Of a stretch of DNA of 57,528 bases, positions 1 through 10,435 are shown one piece after another. Positions within the stretch are counted from its first letter, which is position 1, and each line of letters opens with the position of its first letter. The position numbers and the translations under genes are program-made. Origin of the DNA: Gammaproteobacteria bacterium (GTDB lineage: Bacteria > Pseudomonadota > Gammaproteobacteria > JADZEE01); the NCBI GenBank assembly GCA_020850735.1, contig JADZEE010000016.1, positions 1 to 57,528 of the forward strand. The letters run 5' to 3'. The notes under the pieces were generated by a model that was given only the letters and a program-made list of their open reading frames with translations, did no database searches and was not told where the DNA came from.

Positions 1-63
1 CACGTGGCCACCACCGAGACGGGTCGGATCAGGCGCAGCCGTCTCGTCTGCCGCCCACGTCAT
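1..63 (-). CDS. Partial N-terminus of an unidentified gene downstream of fdhA
   Basis: An ATG at 63 reading leftwards opens a frame that stays open for 21 codons to the window edge (MTWAADETAAPDP...). It starts about 140 bases after the formate dehydrogenase alpha gene, on the same strand, where fdhD, mobA or another formate dehydrogenase accessory gene is often found. The visible residues are too few to identify a family. The stretch 64-202 between it and fdhA shows no convincing gene. Confidence 0.25.
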   Translation of the reverse strand, partial: MTWAADETAAPDPTRLGGGHV

Positions 64-202
64 CGCGAGCCGGGCCGCAGGACCGGCGTGGCGATCCAGG
101 TGATCCGCAGGGCCTGGATTGCCCCGTGTGCCCCGAGCGCGGCGCGGGCGGGTACCTGCACCGCCCCGCCATGACGAGGTGGTGCGGGACTGGTCGTGCC
201 GT

Positions 203-2980
203 TCAGGCGCCGGCGCCGGCGACGTTCGCGCGCGCCACCGCTACCGCGCAGAACTTGAACTCCGGGATCTTGCCGTAGGGATCGAGTTCTTCGTTGGTGA
301 GCAGGTTGGCTGCCGCCTCGTGGTAGCAGAACGGCATGAACACCGTGCGCGCCAGCAGGCCATCGTCCACACGGGCGATGGCGCGCACGGTCCCGCGTCG
401 CGACGCGATGTCGAGCCAGTCGCCGGGCTCGGCCCCGATGGCCTCGAGATCGGCGCGATTCAGTGACACGACGGGCAGCGGTTCCAGTGCGTTGAGCACG
501 GTTGCGTGACGGGTCATCGCGCCGGTGTGCCAGTGCTCGAGCTGGCGACCAGTGATGAACACGTAGGGAAACGTCTGGTCCGGCAACTCGGCGGCCCGGG
601 TGTAGCGCGCGGGCACGAACCTGCCGCGACCACTCGTCGTCGGGAATGCGTTTTTGAACAGGATGGGCTCGCCGGGATCGCCCTCGGACGTGCACGGATA
701 GGTGACCGAGCCGCTGTGCTCGAGCCGTTCCCAGGTAATGCCAGCCATGCTCGGAACGGCGACGCGCAGCTCTTCGAACACGGTCCGTGCGCCGGCGTAA
801 TGCCAGTCCAGATCCAGCCGTCGTGCGAGCTCCTGAATGATCCACAGATCCTGGCGGGCGTCGCCGGGCGGTGGTACCGCCTTGCGTCCGAGCTGGACGC
901 GGCGGTCGGTGTTCGTGAACGTGCCGTCTTTTTCCGGAAACGCCGATGCCGGCAGGATGACGTCGGCATAGCCGGCGGTTTCGGTAAAGAAGATCTCCTG
1001 CACGACCAGGTGATCGAGCATGGAAAGGGCTTCGCGCGCATGGTTGAGATTGGGATCCGACATGGCCGGATTCTCGCCCATGATGTACATGCCCTTGAGC
1101 TTGCCGGCGTGGACGGCGTTCATGACTTCGACCACGGTCAGACCGGGATCGGCATCGAGGCGGGTGCCCCAGAGCTGCTCGAAGCGGGCCCGCGCCGTCG
1201 CGTCCTTCACCGACAGGTAGTCGGGCAGCATCATCGGGATCAGACCGACGTCGGAAGCCCCTTGCACGTTGTTCTGGCCGCGCAGCGGATGCAGTCCGGT
1301 GCCGGGACGGCCGATCTGGCCGGTGAGCAGCGCAAGCGAGATGAGACAGCGGGAATTGTCGGTTCCGTGGACGTGCTGACTCACACCCATGCCCCAGAAA
1401 ATCATCGCCCCGCGGGCGCGGGCGTACAGACGCGCCACCTCGCGCAGGGTTTGCGCGGGAATGCCGCAGATGGGCGCGACCCGCTCCGGGCTGTAGTCGA
1501 GCACGGTCGACTTCAGATCCGCGAACCCTTCCGTGCGCTCGGCGACGAAGCGTTCATTGTGCAGACCCTCGGTGATGATGACGTGCATCAGCGCGTTCAG
1601 CATCGGCACGTCGGTGTCCGGGTTGAATTGCAGGTGAAAGCGCGCGTGGCGGGCAAGATCCGAGCGGTAGGGGTCCATGAGGATCAGCGTCTTGCCGGCC
1701 TTGGCGGCGTTTTTCATGAACGTTGCCGCCACCGGGTGATTGACGGTCGGCCGGGCGCCGATGACGATGATGACCTCGGCTTCGGCGACGTCCTCGACCG
1801 GGTTCGACACGGCGCCCGAGCCGATGGTTTCGAGCAGCGCGGCCACCGACGAGGCGTGACACAGGCGCGTGCAGTGGTCGACGTTATTGCTGCCGAAAGC
1901 GCTGCGCACCAGCTTCTGGAACAGGTAGGCCTCTTCGTTGCTGCCTTTGGCGGAGCCGAACCCCGCCAGCGCACGCGGACCGTGCTCGGCGCGAATGCGG
2001 CGCAGGCCGCTTGCGGCGAAATCGAGCGCCTCCTGCCAGCTCGCCTCGCGGAAATAGCGCGCGAGCTCCGGGCGCTTGACGAGCGCAGCCGACTTCGCCG
2101 GCGCATCCTCGCGGCGGATGAGCGGTCGGGTCAGACGTGCCGGGTGATGGATGTAGTCGAAGCCGTAGCGACCCTTGACGCACAGGCGGCTGAGATTGGC
2201 GGGTCCGTCGCGGCCGTCGACGTGCGTGATACGTCCGTCCTTGACGTTGAACGTCAGCAGACAGCCGACACCGCAGTAGGGGCAGGTCGAGTCGATCCGG
2301 GTGTCCGTGCGCATTTGTTCGACCGGGATCGCCGGCGCGAGCGCGCCGGTAGGGCAGGCCTGCACGCATTCTCCGCACGACACGCAGGAACTCTCACCCA
2401 TCGGATCACCGGCGTCGAACACGATAGCGGAATGTCGACCCCGGAACGCGTAGCCGATGACGTCGTTGACCTGCTCTTCACGGCAGGCACGCACGCAGCG
2501 CGTGCACTGGATGCAGGCGTCGAGGTTGACCGCTATGGCCGGGTTCGACCGATCCGTGGCCGGCTGCTCGCGGCCGGCGAAGCGCGGCCTGGAGACGCCG
2601 AGCTTGTCCGCCCACAGGTCCAGCTCGGACCGTATCGCGTGCGGCGAAGGGCCCTGGCCGGGCATGTCCGCGAGCAGCAGTTCCAGCACCATACGTTGCG
2701 AGCGCAGCGCGCGTTCGCTGCCGGTGTGCACTTTCATGTCCGGCGCCGGCGCGCGGCAGCAGGCGGGCGCGAGCACCCGTTCCCCGTCGATCTCGACCAT
2801 GCAGGCGCGGCAGTTGCCGTCGGCCCGATAGCCGCGTTTGTAGCACAGGCGCGGGATCTCGATGCCGATCCGGTCGGCGGCCTCGAGAATCGATTCGCCG
2901 GCCCGAATGTCCACGGGGCGGCCGTCCAGAGTGAAGCTCGCGGGCAGCTCGCCGGCGGCTCGTGCCGCGCTTGCGGTCAT
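203..2980 (-). CDS. fdhA: NAD-dependent formate dehydrogenase, molybdopterin alpha subunit
   Basis: Catalytic subunit that oxidises formate to CO2 in the cytoplasm. It passes electrons through Fe-S clusters to the NAD-reducing beta subunit. The 925 residues show an N-terminal [2Fe-2S] domain (Cys46, 57, 60 and 74/75). Two ferredoxin-type [4Fe-4S] motifs follow (Cys156/159/162/166 and Cys199/202/205/209), then CPYCGVGC (233-240) with Cys267 for the cluster next to the cofactor. The CTRLCHASS motif supplies Cys374, the expected Mo/W ligand, followed by His. The C-terminus is a molybdopterin dinucleotide-binding domain. This is the soluble Fds/Fdh1 layout. It starts one base after fdhB ends and is the last clear gene of the fhc-fdh operon, consistent with using the formate released by the Fhc complex. 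Confidence 0.95.
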   Translation of the reverse strand: MTASAARAAGELPASFTLDGRPVDIRAGESILEAADRIGIEIPRLCYKRGYRADGNCRACMVEIDGERVLAPACCRAPAPDMKVHTGSERALRSQRMVLELLLADMPGQGPSPHAIRSELDLWADKLGVSRPRFAGREQPATDRSNPAIAVNLDACIQCTRCVRACREEQVNDVIGYAFRGRHSAIVFDAGDPMGESSCVSCGECVQACPTGALAPAIPVEQMRTDTRIDSTCPYCGVGCLLTFNVKDGRITHVDGRDGPANLSRLCVKGRYGFDYIHHPARLTRPLIRREDAPAKSAALVKRPELARYFREASWQEALDFAASGLRRIRAEHGPRALAGFGSAKGSNEEAYLFQKLVRSAFGSNNVDHCTRLCHASSVAALLETIGSGAVSNPVEDVAEAEVIIVIGARPTVNHPVAATFMKNAAKAGKTLILMDPYRSDLARHARFHLQFNPDTDVPMLNALMHVIITEGLHNERFVAERTEGFADLKSTVLDYSPERVAPICGIPAQTLREVARLYARARGAMIFWGMGVSQHVHGTDNSRCLISLALLTGQIGRPGTGLHPLRGQNNVQGASDVGLIPMMLPDYLSVKDATARARFEQLWGTRLDADPGLTVVEVMNAVHAGKLKGMYIMGENPAMSDPNLNHAREALSMLDHLVVQEIFFTETAGYADVILPASAFPEKDGTFTNTDRRVQLGRKAVPPPGDARQDLWIIQELARRLDLDWHYAGARTVFEELRVAVPSMAGITWERLEHSGSVTYPCTSEGDPGEPILFKNAFPTTSGRGRFVPARYTRAAELPDQTFPYVFITGRQLEHWHTGAMTRHATVLNALEPLPVVSLNRADLEAIGAEPGDWLDIASRRGTVRAIARVDDGLLARTVFMPFCYHEAAANLLTNEELDPYGKIPEFKFCAVAVARANVAGAGA

Positions 2981-2981
2981 G

Positions 2982-4649
<1,668 letters not shown>

Positions 4650-4664
4650 GCGGATCGTATCCCG

Positions 4665-5486
4665 TTATGGTCCCTGCAGCACGAGGATCTCGCCCTTGCC
4701 GCCGTGTGCGAGGTCACCGGCGTAGCGCTGCGCGAGCGGCCCGAGCGCCTCGAGATCGGCGAGGCGCCGGTTCTCGCTTCGCACCTGGCGAAACAGCAGG
4801 CGCAGCACCTCCATCTTCAGCACGCCGCAGTTGTTGAACGTGGCGCCTATCGACTTGGGCCGGCGGCGCAGCACGATGGTTCCCCGGCGCATGCCGGTCC
4901 CGACGCAACGACCCGCCGTGCCCAGGACCATGATGGTGCCCGCGAGCATACGGCTGCCGCAAAAATCACCCGCGTTGCCCTCGATGACGATGAGCCCGCG
5001 CCGCTGCCGGTCGCCCACCCGGTCGCCGGCGTTGCCGTACACATGGATCGTTGCGTCGTCCATTCCTTCGAGGTTTCCGGGCAGGGGTGCTCCCAGGAAA
5101 TCGCCCACGTCGCCGTTGACGACGATGGTACCCCCGCGCATGCCGGCGCCGGTCCAGGTGCCGGCATGGCCCTGCACGCGGATGTTGCCCCCGCGCATGC
5201 CGCGCCCGAGCCAGTCGCCGGTACGGCCGCGGATCTCGATGCTGCCGTCCGCGAGCTCGGCGCCGATGGCATCGAGTCGATCGGTGCTGCGCAGGATCCG
5301 CAGCACGCCCGGATCCGTACCCTCGATGCGGAAAATCTCTCCGGTATCGATCTCGGTGTTGCCGCACACCAGCGGGATCGCCGCGATCTCGCTTGCGCCG
5401 AGGCCCGCGAGGCGGTTCGGGACGAGCGGGCTCATGTCGACGCGTACGTGTAAGCGGCGTTTGAGCGTCAGGGTCAGGGCGCTCAC
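4665..5486 (-). CDS. fhcC: Formyltransferase/hydrolase complex subunit C (copy 1)
   Basis: Structural subunit of the Fhc complex, related to archaeal formylmethanofuran dehydrogenase subunit C (FwdC). The protein has about 273 residues. It is dominated by a right-handed beta-helix of repeated units of the form GxxGxxxGxGMRGGxIxVxG, for example GRGMRGGNIRVQGHAG and GAGMRGGTIVVNGDVG, which is the GXGXG domain shared with glutamate synthase. I chose the GTG at 5486, which overlaps the fhcD stop (GTGA), giving VSALTLTLK, the usual N-terminus. Upstream in-frame sequence is only shadow translation of fhcD. It is followed within 15 bases by fdhB. Confidence 0.92.
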   Translation of the reverse strand: MSALTLTLKRRLHVRVDMSPLVPNRLAGLGASEIAAIPLVCGNTEIDTGEIFRIEGTDPGVLRILRSTDRLDAIGAELADGSIEIRGRTGDWLGRGMRGGNIRVQGHAGTWTGAGMRGGTIVVNGDVGDFLGAPLPGNLEGMDDATIHVYGNAGDRVGDRQRRGLIVIEGNAGDFCGSRMLAGTIMVLGTAGRCVGTGMRRGTIVLRRRPKSIGATFNNCGVLKMEVLRLLFRQVRSENRRLADLEALGPLAQRYAGDLAHGGKGEILVLQGP

Positions 5487-6382
5487 TTGAGCACCTCGTG
5501 CAGGTGAAAATGATACGGACCGAGCTTGCCGCCGTAGTTGCCGGCGGAGATGCGGAAAATGCCTTGCTTCGGACCGAAACCACAGGCGGCCCGTATGCCC
5601 ACCCGCATCGCCTCGCGTACCGCGGTTTCGTCGAGGCCGTCGATGACGATCTCGAGGACCGAGCCCACCTCCTCGGACAGCGCGGTGTCCTTGACCAGGC
5701 CCTTGATGGTCGGGCAGTAGCGCTGGTTCGTCGACGCCATCAGGAACTTGTACTTGGAGCCGACCTTGGATCCCGAACCGACGATCCCGCCTGGAAACGT
5801 CGTCACCGCGCCCTTGACGCCCGCGATGGCCTTGACGGCGGCGCGACAGGCCGCCAGGCCGTGGCGCGAGGTGCGTGCGAGCACGAGCAGATTGCCGCCG
5901 CCGATCGCGGGCACGACACCGGTGGTTTCCTCGCACAGGAATTCTCCGTGCATGACCGGAATACGCCAGTAGCGTATGCCGCCGATTTTCTTGGACATCT
6001 GATAGCCGTCGCCGAAATAGCGCAGGCTGCGGCCCAGGCTGATGCTGTCCTTGGCGTGTATGCCGGCAAAACAGGCGCTGGTCGCGGTGGTCATCACCGA
6101 TTGCCCGACACGCTTGGTCACCTGGTCGGCGAGCTGTCGGGTCGACATGGCGAAGATGATGACCGCGATGCCGGGGCGGCCGTCGGGCGTTTCGGACGGA
6201 TCGAGCTCGCGTTCGATGTCGGCTTCGCAACCACAGGCGATCACCGAGGATGCGAAACCCGTCAGCGAGTTTGCGGCGCGGTAGGCCCAGTAGGTGTCGA
6301 TGGCGGTAATGATGAGGCGGGTTGCCTTCATCGGGAAGGCCTCGGCGAACGTATCGTCGATCTGGACGCCGTTGATTTTCAT
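5483..6382 (-). CDS. fhcD: Formylmethanofuran:H4MPT formyltransferase (copy 1)
   Basis: Transfers the formyl group between N5-formyl-H4MPT and methanofuran (methylofuran in bacteria); homologue of archaeal Ftr. The 299 residues cover the whole family from MKINGVQIDDTFAEAF to the C-terminal ISAGNYGGKLGPYHFHLHEVLK region. Family blocks such as SLTGFASSVIACGCEADIE and RYFGDGYQMSKKIGG are intact. The start ATG overlaps the fhcA stop (ATGA) and the end overlaps fhcC, so translational coupling is likely. In methylotrophs this subunit sits in the Fhc complex with the hydrolase FhcA. Confidence 0.95.
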   Translation of the reverse strand: MKINGVQIDDTFAEAFPMKATRLIITAIDTYWAYRAANSLTGFASSVIACGCEADIERELDPSETPDGRPGIAVIIFAMSTRQLADQVTKRVGQSVMTTATSACFAGIHAKDSISLGRSLRYFGDGYQMSKKIGGIRYWRIPVMHGEFLCEETTGVVPAIGGGNLLVLARTSRHGLAACRAAVKAIAGVKGAVTTFPGGIVGSGSKVGSKYKFLMASTNQRYCPTIKGLVKDTALSEEVGSVLEIVIDGLDETAVREAMRVGIRAACGFGPKQGIFRISAGNYGGKLGPYHFHLHEVLK

Positions 6383-8046
6383 CAGCGACTCACGTGCTGG
6401 CAGGGGTGTACCTCGAGGCGGCCCCCGGCCGTGAGTATCTCCTCGTCACGAATCCGGAAATTGGACAGCGACACGGTGTGGTAGCGGTCGAAGTACGCAC
6501 GCAGCGAACGCTCGACGCGGCGATCGTATTCGGGTCGGACCGTGTGCGTGCATCCGGTGGTCACTTTCACCACCTTGCCCTTGCGTACCACGAGCTCGCC
6601 GTCCTTGAACACGTACTCCGGCCTGGCGAACATCTTTTCCTTGTCGGCCTGCGGGCGGTAGACGGTGATGTCGGCGCCGGCGCCCACCCCGAGCTGGCCA
6701 CGGCCGTTCAGCCCGAGAATGTTCGCCGGTGCGGCTCGCGTCATGATGGCGATCTCGTACAGGCTGTACTCGCGTTCGAGGCTCCCGACCGCGCTCATCT
6801 GCGCGGCGCCGGGATGGATCCGGCCGAGCGCGTCGTTGCGAAAGGCGCGGTCCATGAGCAGGCGAATGAGGTGCGGATAGCTCGTGAACGGAGCGCCGTT
6901 CGGGTGATCGGTGGTGAGGAATACACGCCATGGATCGCTGACCTGCAGAAACAGCTCCAGACCAATCGCCCACTGCAGAGCATTGACGAAATTCCTGTCG
7001 CGATAGCGGAAGGGCACGACGCCGCAGCCCGCATCGCACTCGATGTCCATGATCACCCACTTGCGGGGGCTCGCGACAGCGCGGTTGCGATGCTGTGACA
7101 GCGTGTCACCCGACGCCGTCACCGTCTGCCCGAACATGATCTGGCCGACGTCGATGGTGATGTTGGGGTTGCCGTTGACGGCCTCGGCGATGCGCGCGGC
7201 GCCGGAGGAAAACTTGCGGTCGCCCTCGGTGCCGTAGGCATGGAACTGCACGTGGGTCAGGTGCATGGGCAGCCCTTCGGCGCCGGCGATGGTCGACAGC
7301 GTCGTTTCCACGTTTCCGGGTACGCCCAGGTTGCAGCCGTGCACGTGCAAGGGGTGCTGGACACCGAGCTCGTAGACCGCGCGTGCGAGACTCTGCAGCA
7401 CCTGTCGCGGCGTGACGCCGTAATGCACGTTCGGCTCGTCCAGATCGAGGCGGCGCTGGTTGAACTTGAACGCGTTGATACCGCCGGGATTCACGACCTT
7501 GACGCCGATCGCCTGGGTCGCCCCGATCGTCCAGGCGACGTAATCGTTGATGAGCTGCTGGTCTTTGCCCGCGGCGAGCATGCGCAGCAGGAAATCATCG
7601 CTGCCCAGCATGGCGTAGGCACCCTTGTCGATGATCGGCGTGTCGCCCATCTCGAAGTGCGCCTGACGTGCGTTGGCCGGAAGCATGGCGGGTTCGAAGC
7701 AGGCCGTGTAGCCGAGCTCTGCGTAGCGGTAACCGGTGGTCAGGGTGGACGGCGCGGCGTGGCCGCATCCCGAGCGGGTGATGCGGCCTCGGGGTACGAG
7801 ATCCGAGCGGTGGTCTTCGGGCAGCATCATGCGTGCGATGTTGACCTTGCCGCCGCCGATGTGGGTGTGCAGATCGATGGCGCCGGCCATGACCACCATG
7901 CCGGTCAGATCGTACTCCTGGTCGATTGTTTCGTTGGGTTGGGGTTTGCGCACGATGCGAGCATCGCGCACGTATAGATCGAGCTTCTTGCCGTTTACGC
8001 CCATCATCGGGTCGTAGACCGTGCCGCCGCGCAGTTTGATGAGCAT
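6382..8046 (-). CDS. fhcA: Formylmethanofuran hydrolase subunit A (amidohydrolase, copy 1)
   Basis: Hydrolyses formyl-methanofuran to formate in the Fhc complex. It has 554 residues and an amidohydrolase-family fold. The HxH metal motif is at His60/His62 (AIDLHTHIGGG). A lysine in VKVVNPGG is the expected carboxylated metal bridge. A histidine follows in MHLTHVQFHAYG, and the aspartate is in LTTDHPNG. All expected di-zinc ligands appear to be present, so the protein should be active. It starts 12 bases after fhcB and overlaps fhcD. About 13 kb upstream in the same direction of transcription lies its paralogue (fwdA-like), which is clearly divergent in sequence. Confidence 0.94.
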   Translation of the reverse strand: MLIKLRGGTVYDPMMGVNGKKLDLYVRDARIVRKPQPNETIDQEYDLTGMVVMAGAIDLHTHIGGGKVNIARMMLPEDHRSDLVPRGRITRSGCGHAAPSTLTTGYRYAELGYTACFEPAMLPANARQAHFEMGDTPIIDKGAYAMLGSDDFLLRMLAAGKDQQLINDYVAWTIGATQAIGVKVVNPGGINAFKFNQRRLDLDEPNVHYGVTPRQVLQSLARAVYELGVQHPLHVHGCNLGVPGNVETTLSTIAGAEGLPMHLTHVQFHAYGTEGDRKFSSGAARIAEAVNGNPNITIDVGQIMFGQTVTASGDTLSQHRNRAVASPRKWVIMDIECDAGCGVVPFRYRDRNFVNALQWAIGLELFLQVSDPWRVFLTTDHPNGAPFTSYPHLIRLLMDRAFRNDALGRIHPGAAQMSAVGSLEREYSLYEIAIMTRAAPANILGLNGRGQLGVGAGADITVYRPQADKEKMFARPEYVFKDGELVVRKGKVVKVTTGCTHTVRPEYDRRVERSLRAYFDRYHTVSLSNFRIRDEEILTAGGRLEVHPCQHVSR

Positions 8047-8058
8047 GCCGTACTCGGA

Positions 8059-9339
8059 TCAGTCGAGCGCGGCGCGGATCGCGTCGAGCACCGCCGCCGC
8101 GTGCGGCAGCGTGCTGGCGCGCACCCGCGCGAGCGGCAGTGTCACCACGGCGTCGCAGCGCACCAGGTGGCCGCTGTGGTCGACACCGGGCGTACCGACG
8201 GGAATGAAGACCTGCGGGGCCGGCGAGCAGGTCAGGCCCGGATGGCCGATGACGATGCGCGGAACACGCGTGGCGGGCGGTGTCTGCGAGGCATTGAAGC
8301 TGCCGATCCACACCAGCGCATCGACGCATCCGTCGGCGAGCAGGCGCGCGCTCGCATTGCCGACCGGATCGTAGCGCGGATAGCCCGGGCCGAAGTCGAC
8401 CCGCAGCGGAAAGCCGCTTTGCCAGGCGCATACCGCCGCGGCCGTGGCACCGCCGTCATCGCCGCCCAGCGGCAGTCCGGCTGCGCGGGTGGTCTCGTTC
8501 AGCTCGCGGACCAGCGCGCACAGGCTCTGCACGAGGAGATTGCCATGCGCGATCTCCAGCCGGCCGGCCGACCAGACCACCACGGCGTAGCGCGCGGCAC
8601 GCAATCGTTCGGCCAGGCGCGCAAGCCGTGCCTGTTCGATGCCGGCGATGGACCGGGCCGCGAGACGATGACCACCCACCAGGGCGCGCAGCGCGTCGAC
8701 GACCTCGCCCAGGTGCGCCGTGTCGCAACGCAGATTTTGCGGTCGCCGGCGCCCGTGCCTTCCGGGCCTCAGTCCCTCGCCGATGAACACCAGCTCCCGG
8801 TCGGCCGGTGACGGTTTGAACAGCGCGCTCTGGTTGTCGATGCAGCGCTCGAAGAATCGCGGAAACTCGCTCGTATCGGTGCCGACGAACAGGATCAGAT
8901 CGGCGCGGTTGCGCACTTCGGTCAGCGTGGTGGTGACCCAACCGGCGTCCTGGAGCGTGAGAAAGTTGCGCAGCAGCGCCTCACCGTGCAGGTGATCGAC
9001 GATGCCGCCGGCACGGTCCGCCAGCGCCAGCGCGGCGCGCATGCCGGCCAGATCGGTGGCGAGACCGCCGATGAGTGGCGCCCGGGATGTGCGCACGATA
9101 TCCGCCGCGGCGGCAACTGCCTGGTCGAGGCTGCTACTGCGGTTGCCGATCCGGGGCGTCGCGGCGGCGGGTGTCGGGGCGAAACCGGCGCGCGCCTTCG
9201 GACAGCGGGTACTGGTGATCCGGAGGCGATCCCCGCGCGTCTCGATCGTGAGGTCGTCGCACAGCAGGGCACAGAACGGACACGTGACGTGCCGATTCCG
9301 CATTCTGGCCGGCGGACGGTTGATCGATGGTTGCTGCAT
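8059..9339 (-). CDS. fhcB: Formyltransferase/hydrolase complex subunit B (cofactor-degenerate copy 1)
   Basis: Related to FwdB, the molybdopterin catalytic subunit of archaeal formylmethanofuran dehydrogenase, but of the bacterial type thought to have lost redox catalysis. The N-terminal CPFCALLCDD cysteines (20, 23, 27) and Cys46 remain. The archaeal metal-ligand motif VCHGPS is replaced by HLHGEA, with Leu117 at the cysteine position. The pterin-binding block DVRxTxxA is not recognisable; the matching region reads RPQNLRCDTAHLG. Later, NRADLILFVGTDTSEFPRFFER still aligns with the family. The protein is a 426-residue scaffold, first gene of fhcBADC-fdhBA. A TATGAT hexamer lies upstream, without a good -35. 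Confidence 0.92.
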   Translation of the reverse strand: MQQPSINRPPARMRNRHVTCPFCALLCDDLTIETRGDRLRITSTRCPKARAGFAPTPAAATPRIGNRSSSLDQAVAAAADIVRTSRAPLIGGLATDLAGMRAALALADRAGGIVDHLHGEALLRNFLTLQDAGWVTTTLTEVRNRADLILFVGTDTSEFPRFFERCIDNQSALFKPSPADRELVFIGEGLRPGRHGRRRPQNLRCDTAHLGEVVDALRALVGGHRLAARSIAGIEQARLARLAERLRAARYAVVVWSAGRLEIAHGNLLVQSLCALVRELNETTRAAGLPLGGDDGGATAAAVCAWQSGFPLRVDFGPGYPRYDPVGNASARLLADGCVDALVWIGSFNASQTPPATRVPRIVIGHPGLTCSPAPQVFIPVGTPGVDHSGHLVRCDAVVTLPLARVRASTLPHAAAVLDAIRAALD

Positions 9340-9546
9340 GGTGGGTGCCTGGGCGCGCCTTGCTCAGTCGGGATCATGGGCGGGATCCGGCGGCAGACTG
9401 TCTCTCAGCAACCATCAGTATGCCGAGCGCGCACCCTATCATACCGGGCCCATTTGCTCCACCGGCGCACCCGCGTAACTACGTGATTTTACAGCATCCT
9501 GCGCTCGCCGCCCGCCTGTCCTGCGGCCGTGGACCGCCCGCGGCGT
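9340..9546. other. Intergenic region between the two fhc/fwd operons
   Basis: This 207-base gap separates the end of the fwdC-like gene from the start of fhcB; both genes read leftwards. On the minus strand it contains a TATGAT hexamer (about 9439-9444) with a poor -35, a weak candidate promoter for fhcBADC-fdhBA. I found no convincing hairpin with a T-run after fwdC, so read-through between the two operons is possible. Confidence 0.35.
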
Positions 9547-10356
9547 TCAGCCGGCGAGAACCAGCAGCTCGCCGCGATTGAGCTCGATGGCGTCGCCGCT
9601 CCAGCGCTGCCAGTCGCCCTCCAGCGCGGCTGGGTCGACCGGGAGACCGAGGCCGATGAGGTGCAGCAACAGCAGGCGCAGGATCACGGGCCGATAGCGG
9701 CAGTCGTGCTCGAAGGTCGGCAGTACCGGGACCGGACGCGCGGTGGCGATCGTACCGCGGCGCATGCCCGCGCCGGGGCGCTGGCCGAGCTGGCCGCCGA
9801 CGAAGATGGTGCCGGCCAGCAGGTTCACGCCCGCGAAGTCGCCGGCATCGCCGGCGACGGCGATCAGACCGCGGCGCATCGCGTTGCCGACTTCGTTACC
9901 GGCGTGACCGTGCACGAGGATCTCGCCCCCCCGCATGCCGCTCGCGCTGCCCCGGTAGGCCGCTCCCAGCATGTGCCCGGCATGCCCGCGGACGACGATC
10001 CGCCCGCCGATCATTTCCGCGCCGATCCAGTCGGCGGCGTTGCCTTCGACGAGGATCTCGCCGCCCTGCATACCGCTGCCGAGGTGCGTGCCGACGTCGC
10101 CGTGCACGATCAGGCGCCCGTGGGTCATGCCGGCACCGACGAGCTTGACCCGCGCCAGATCGCCCTCGAGGTGCAGATCGTCGTCGGGCCGCGGTGCGGT
10201 ACGGAAGAAATCACCGATCCGGACGCGTTCGTTGCCGTGCATGACGGGCAACGCCTCGACCTCGGCGCCGGACATGCCGGCCAGCCGGTCCGGGCACAGC
10301 TGCTCCGCCTCGAGCGGGACGCTCGGGGCGGTGTGCAGGGTCAGTGCGAGGCCCAT
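9547..10356 (-). CDS. fwdC: Formylmethanofuran dehydrogenase subunit C-like protein (copy 2)
   Basis: Second beta-helical GXGXG subunit, about 269 residues from MGLALTLHTAP. It shows eight or so GxxGxxxGxGMxGGxIxVxG units, e.g. GTHLGSGMQGGEILVEGNAA and GAEMIGGRIVVRGHAG. In archaeal Fwd the C subunit packs against the A and B subunits. The upstream in-frame ATG at 10395 would add 13 Ser/His/Arg-rich residues, so I prefer 10356. It is the last gene of the fwdD-fwdB-fwdA-ftr-fwdC operon, 79 bases after the formyltransferase gene. Sequence similarity to fhcC at 4665-5486 is moderate by eye, so this is not a recent duplicate. Confidence 0.88.
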   Translation of the reverse strand: MGLALTLHTAPSVPLEAEQLCPDRLAGMSGAEVEALPVMHGNERVRIGDFFRTAPRPDDDLHLEGDLARVKLVGAGMTHGRLIVHGDVGTHLGSGMQGGEILVEGNAADWIGAEMIGGRIVVRGHAGHMLGAAYRGSASGMRGGEILVHGHAGNEVGNAMRRGLIAVAGDAGDFAGVNLLAGTIFVGGQLGQRPGAGMRRGTIATARPVPVLPTFEHDCRYRPVILRLLLLHLIGLGLPVDPAALEGDWQRWSGDAIELNRGELLVLAG

Positions 10357-10435
10357 GGATCGGCTCGATGAGTGGCTGTGAACCGCGCCGCGCACGCGCG
10401 GGTGTCTTTGCTAGGTGACCTGGCGCGGCTGATCG

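Noticed and set aside
9370..9425. Possible thiamin-type riboswitch (GCTGAGAG on the minus strand) before fhcB
   Set aside because: The conserved partner elements (CCCTTTGAACCTGA type) are missing and thiamin control of fhc would be unexpected.
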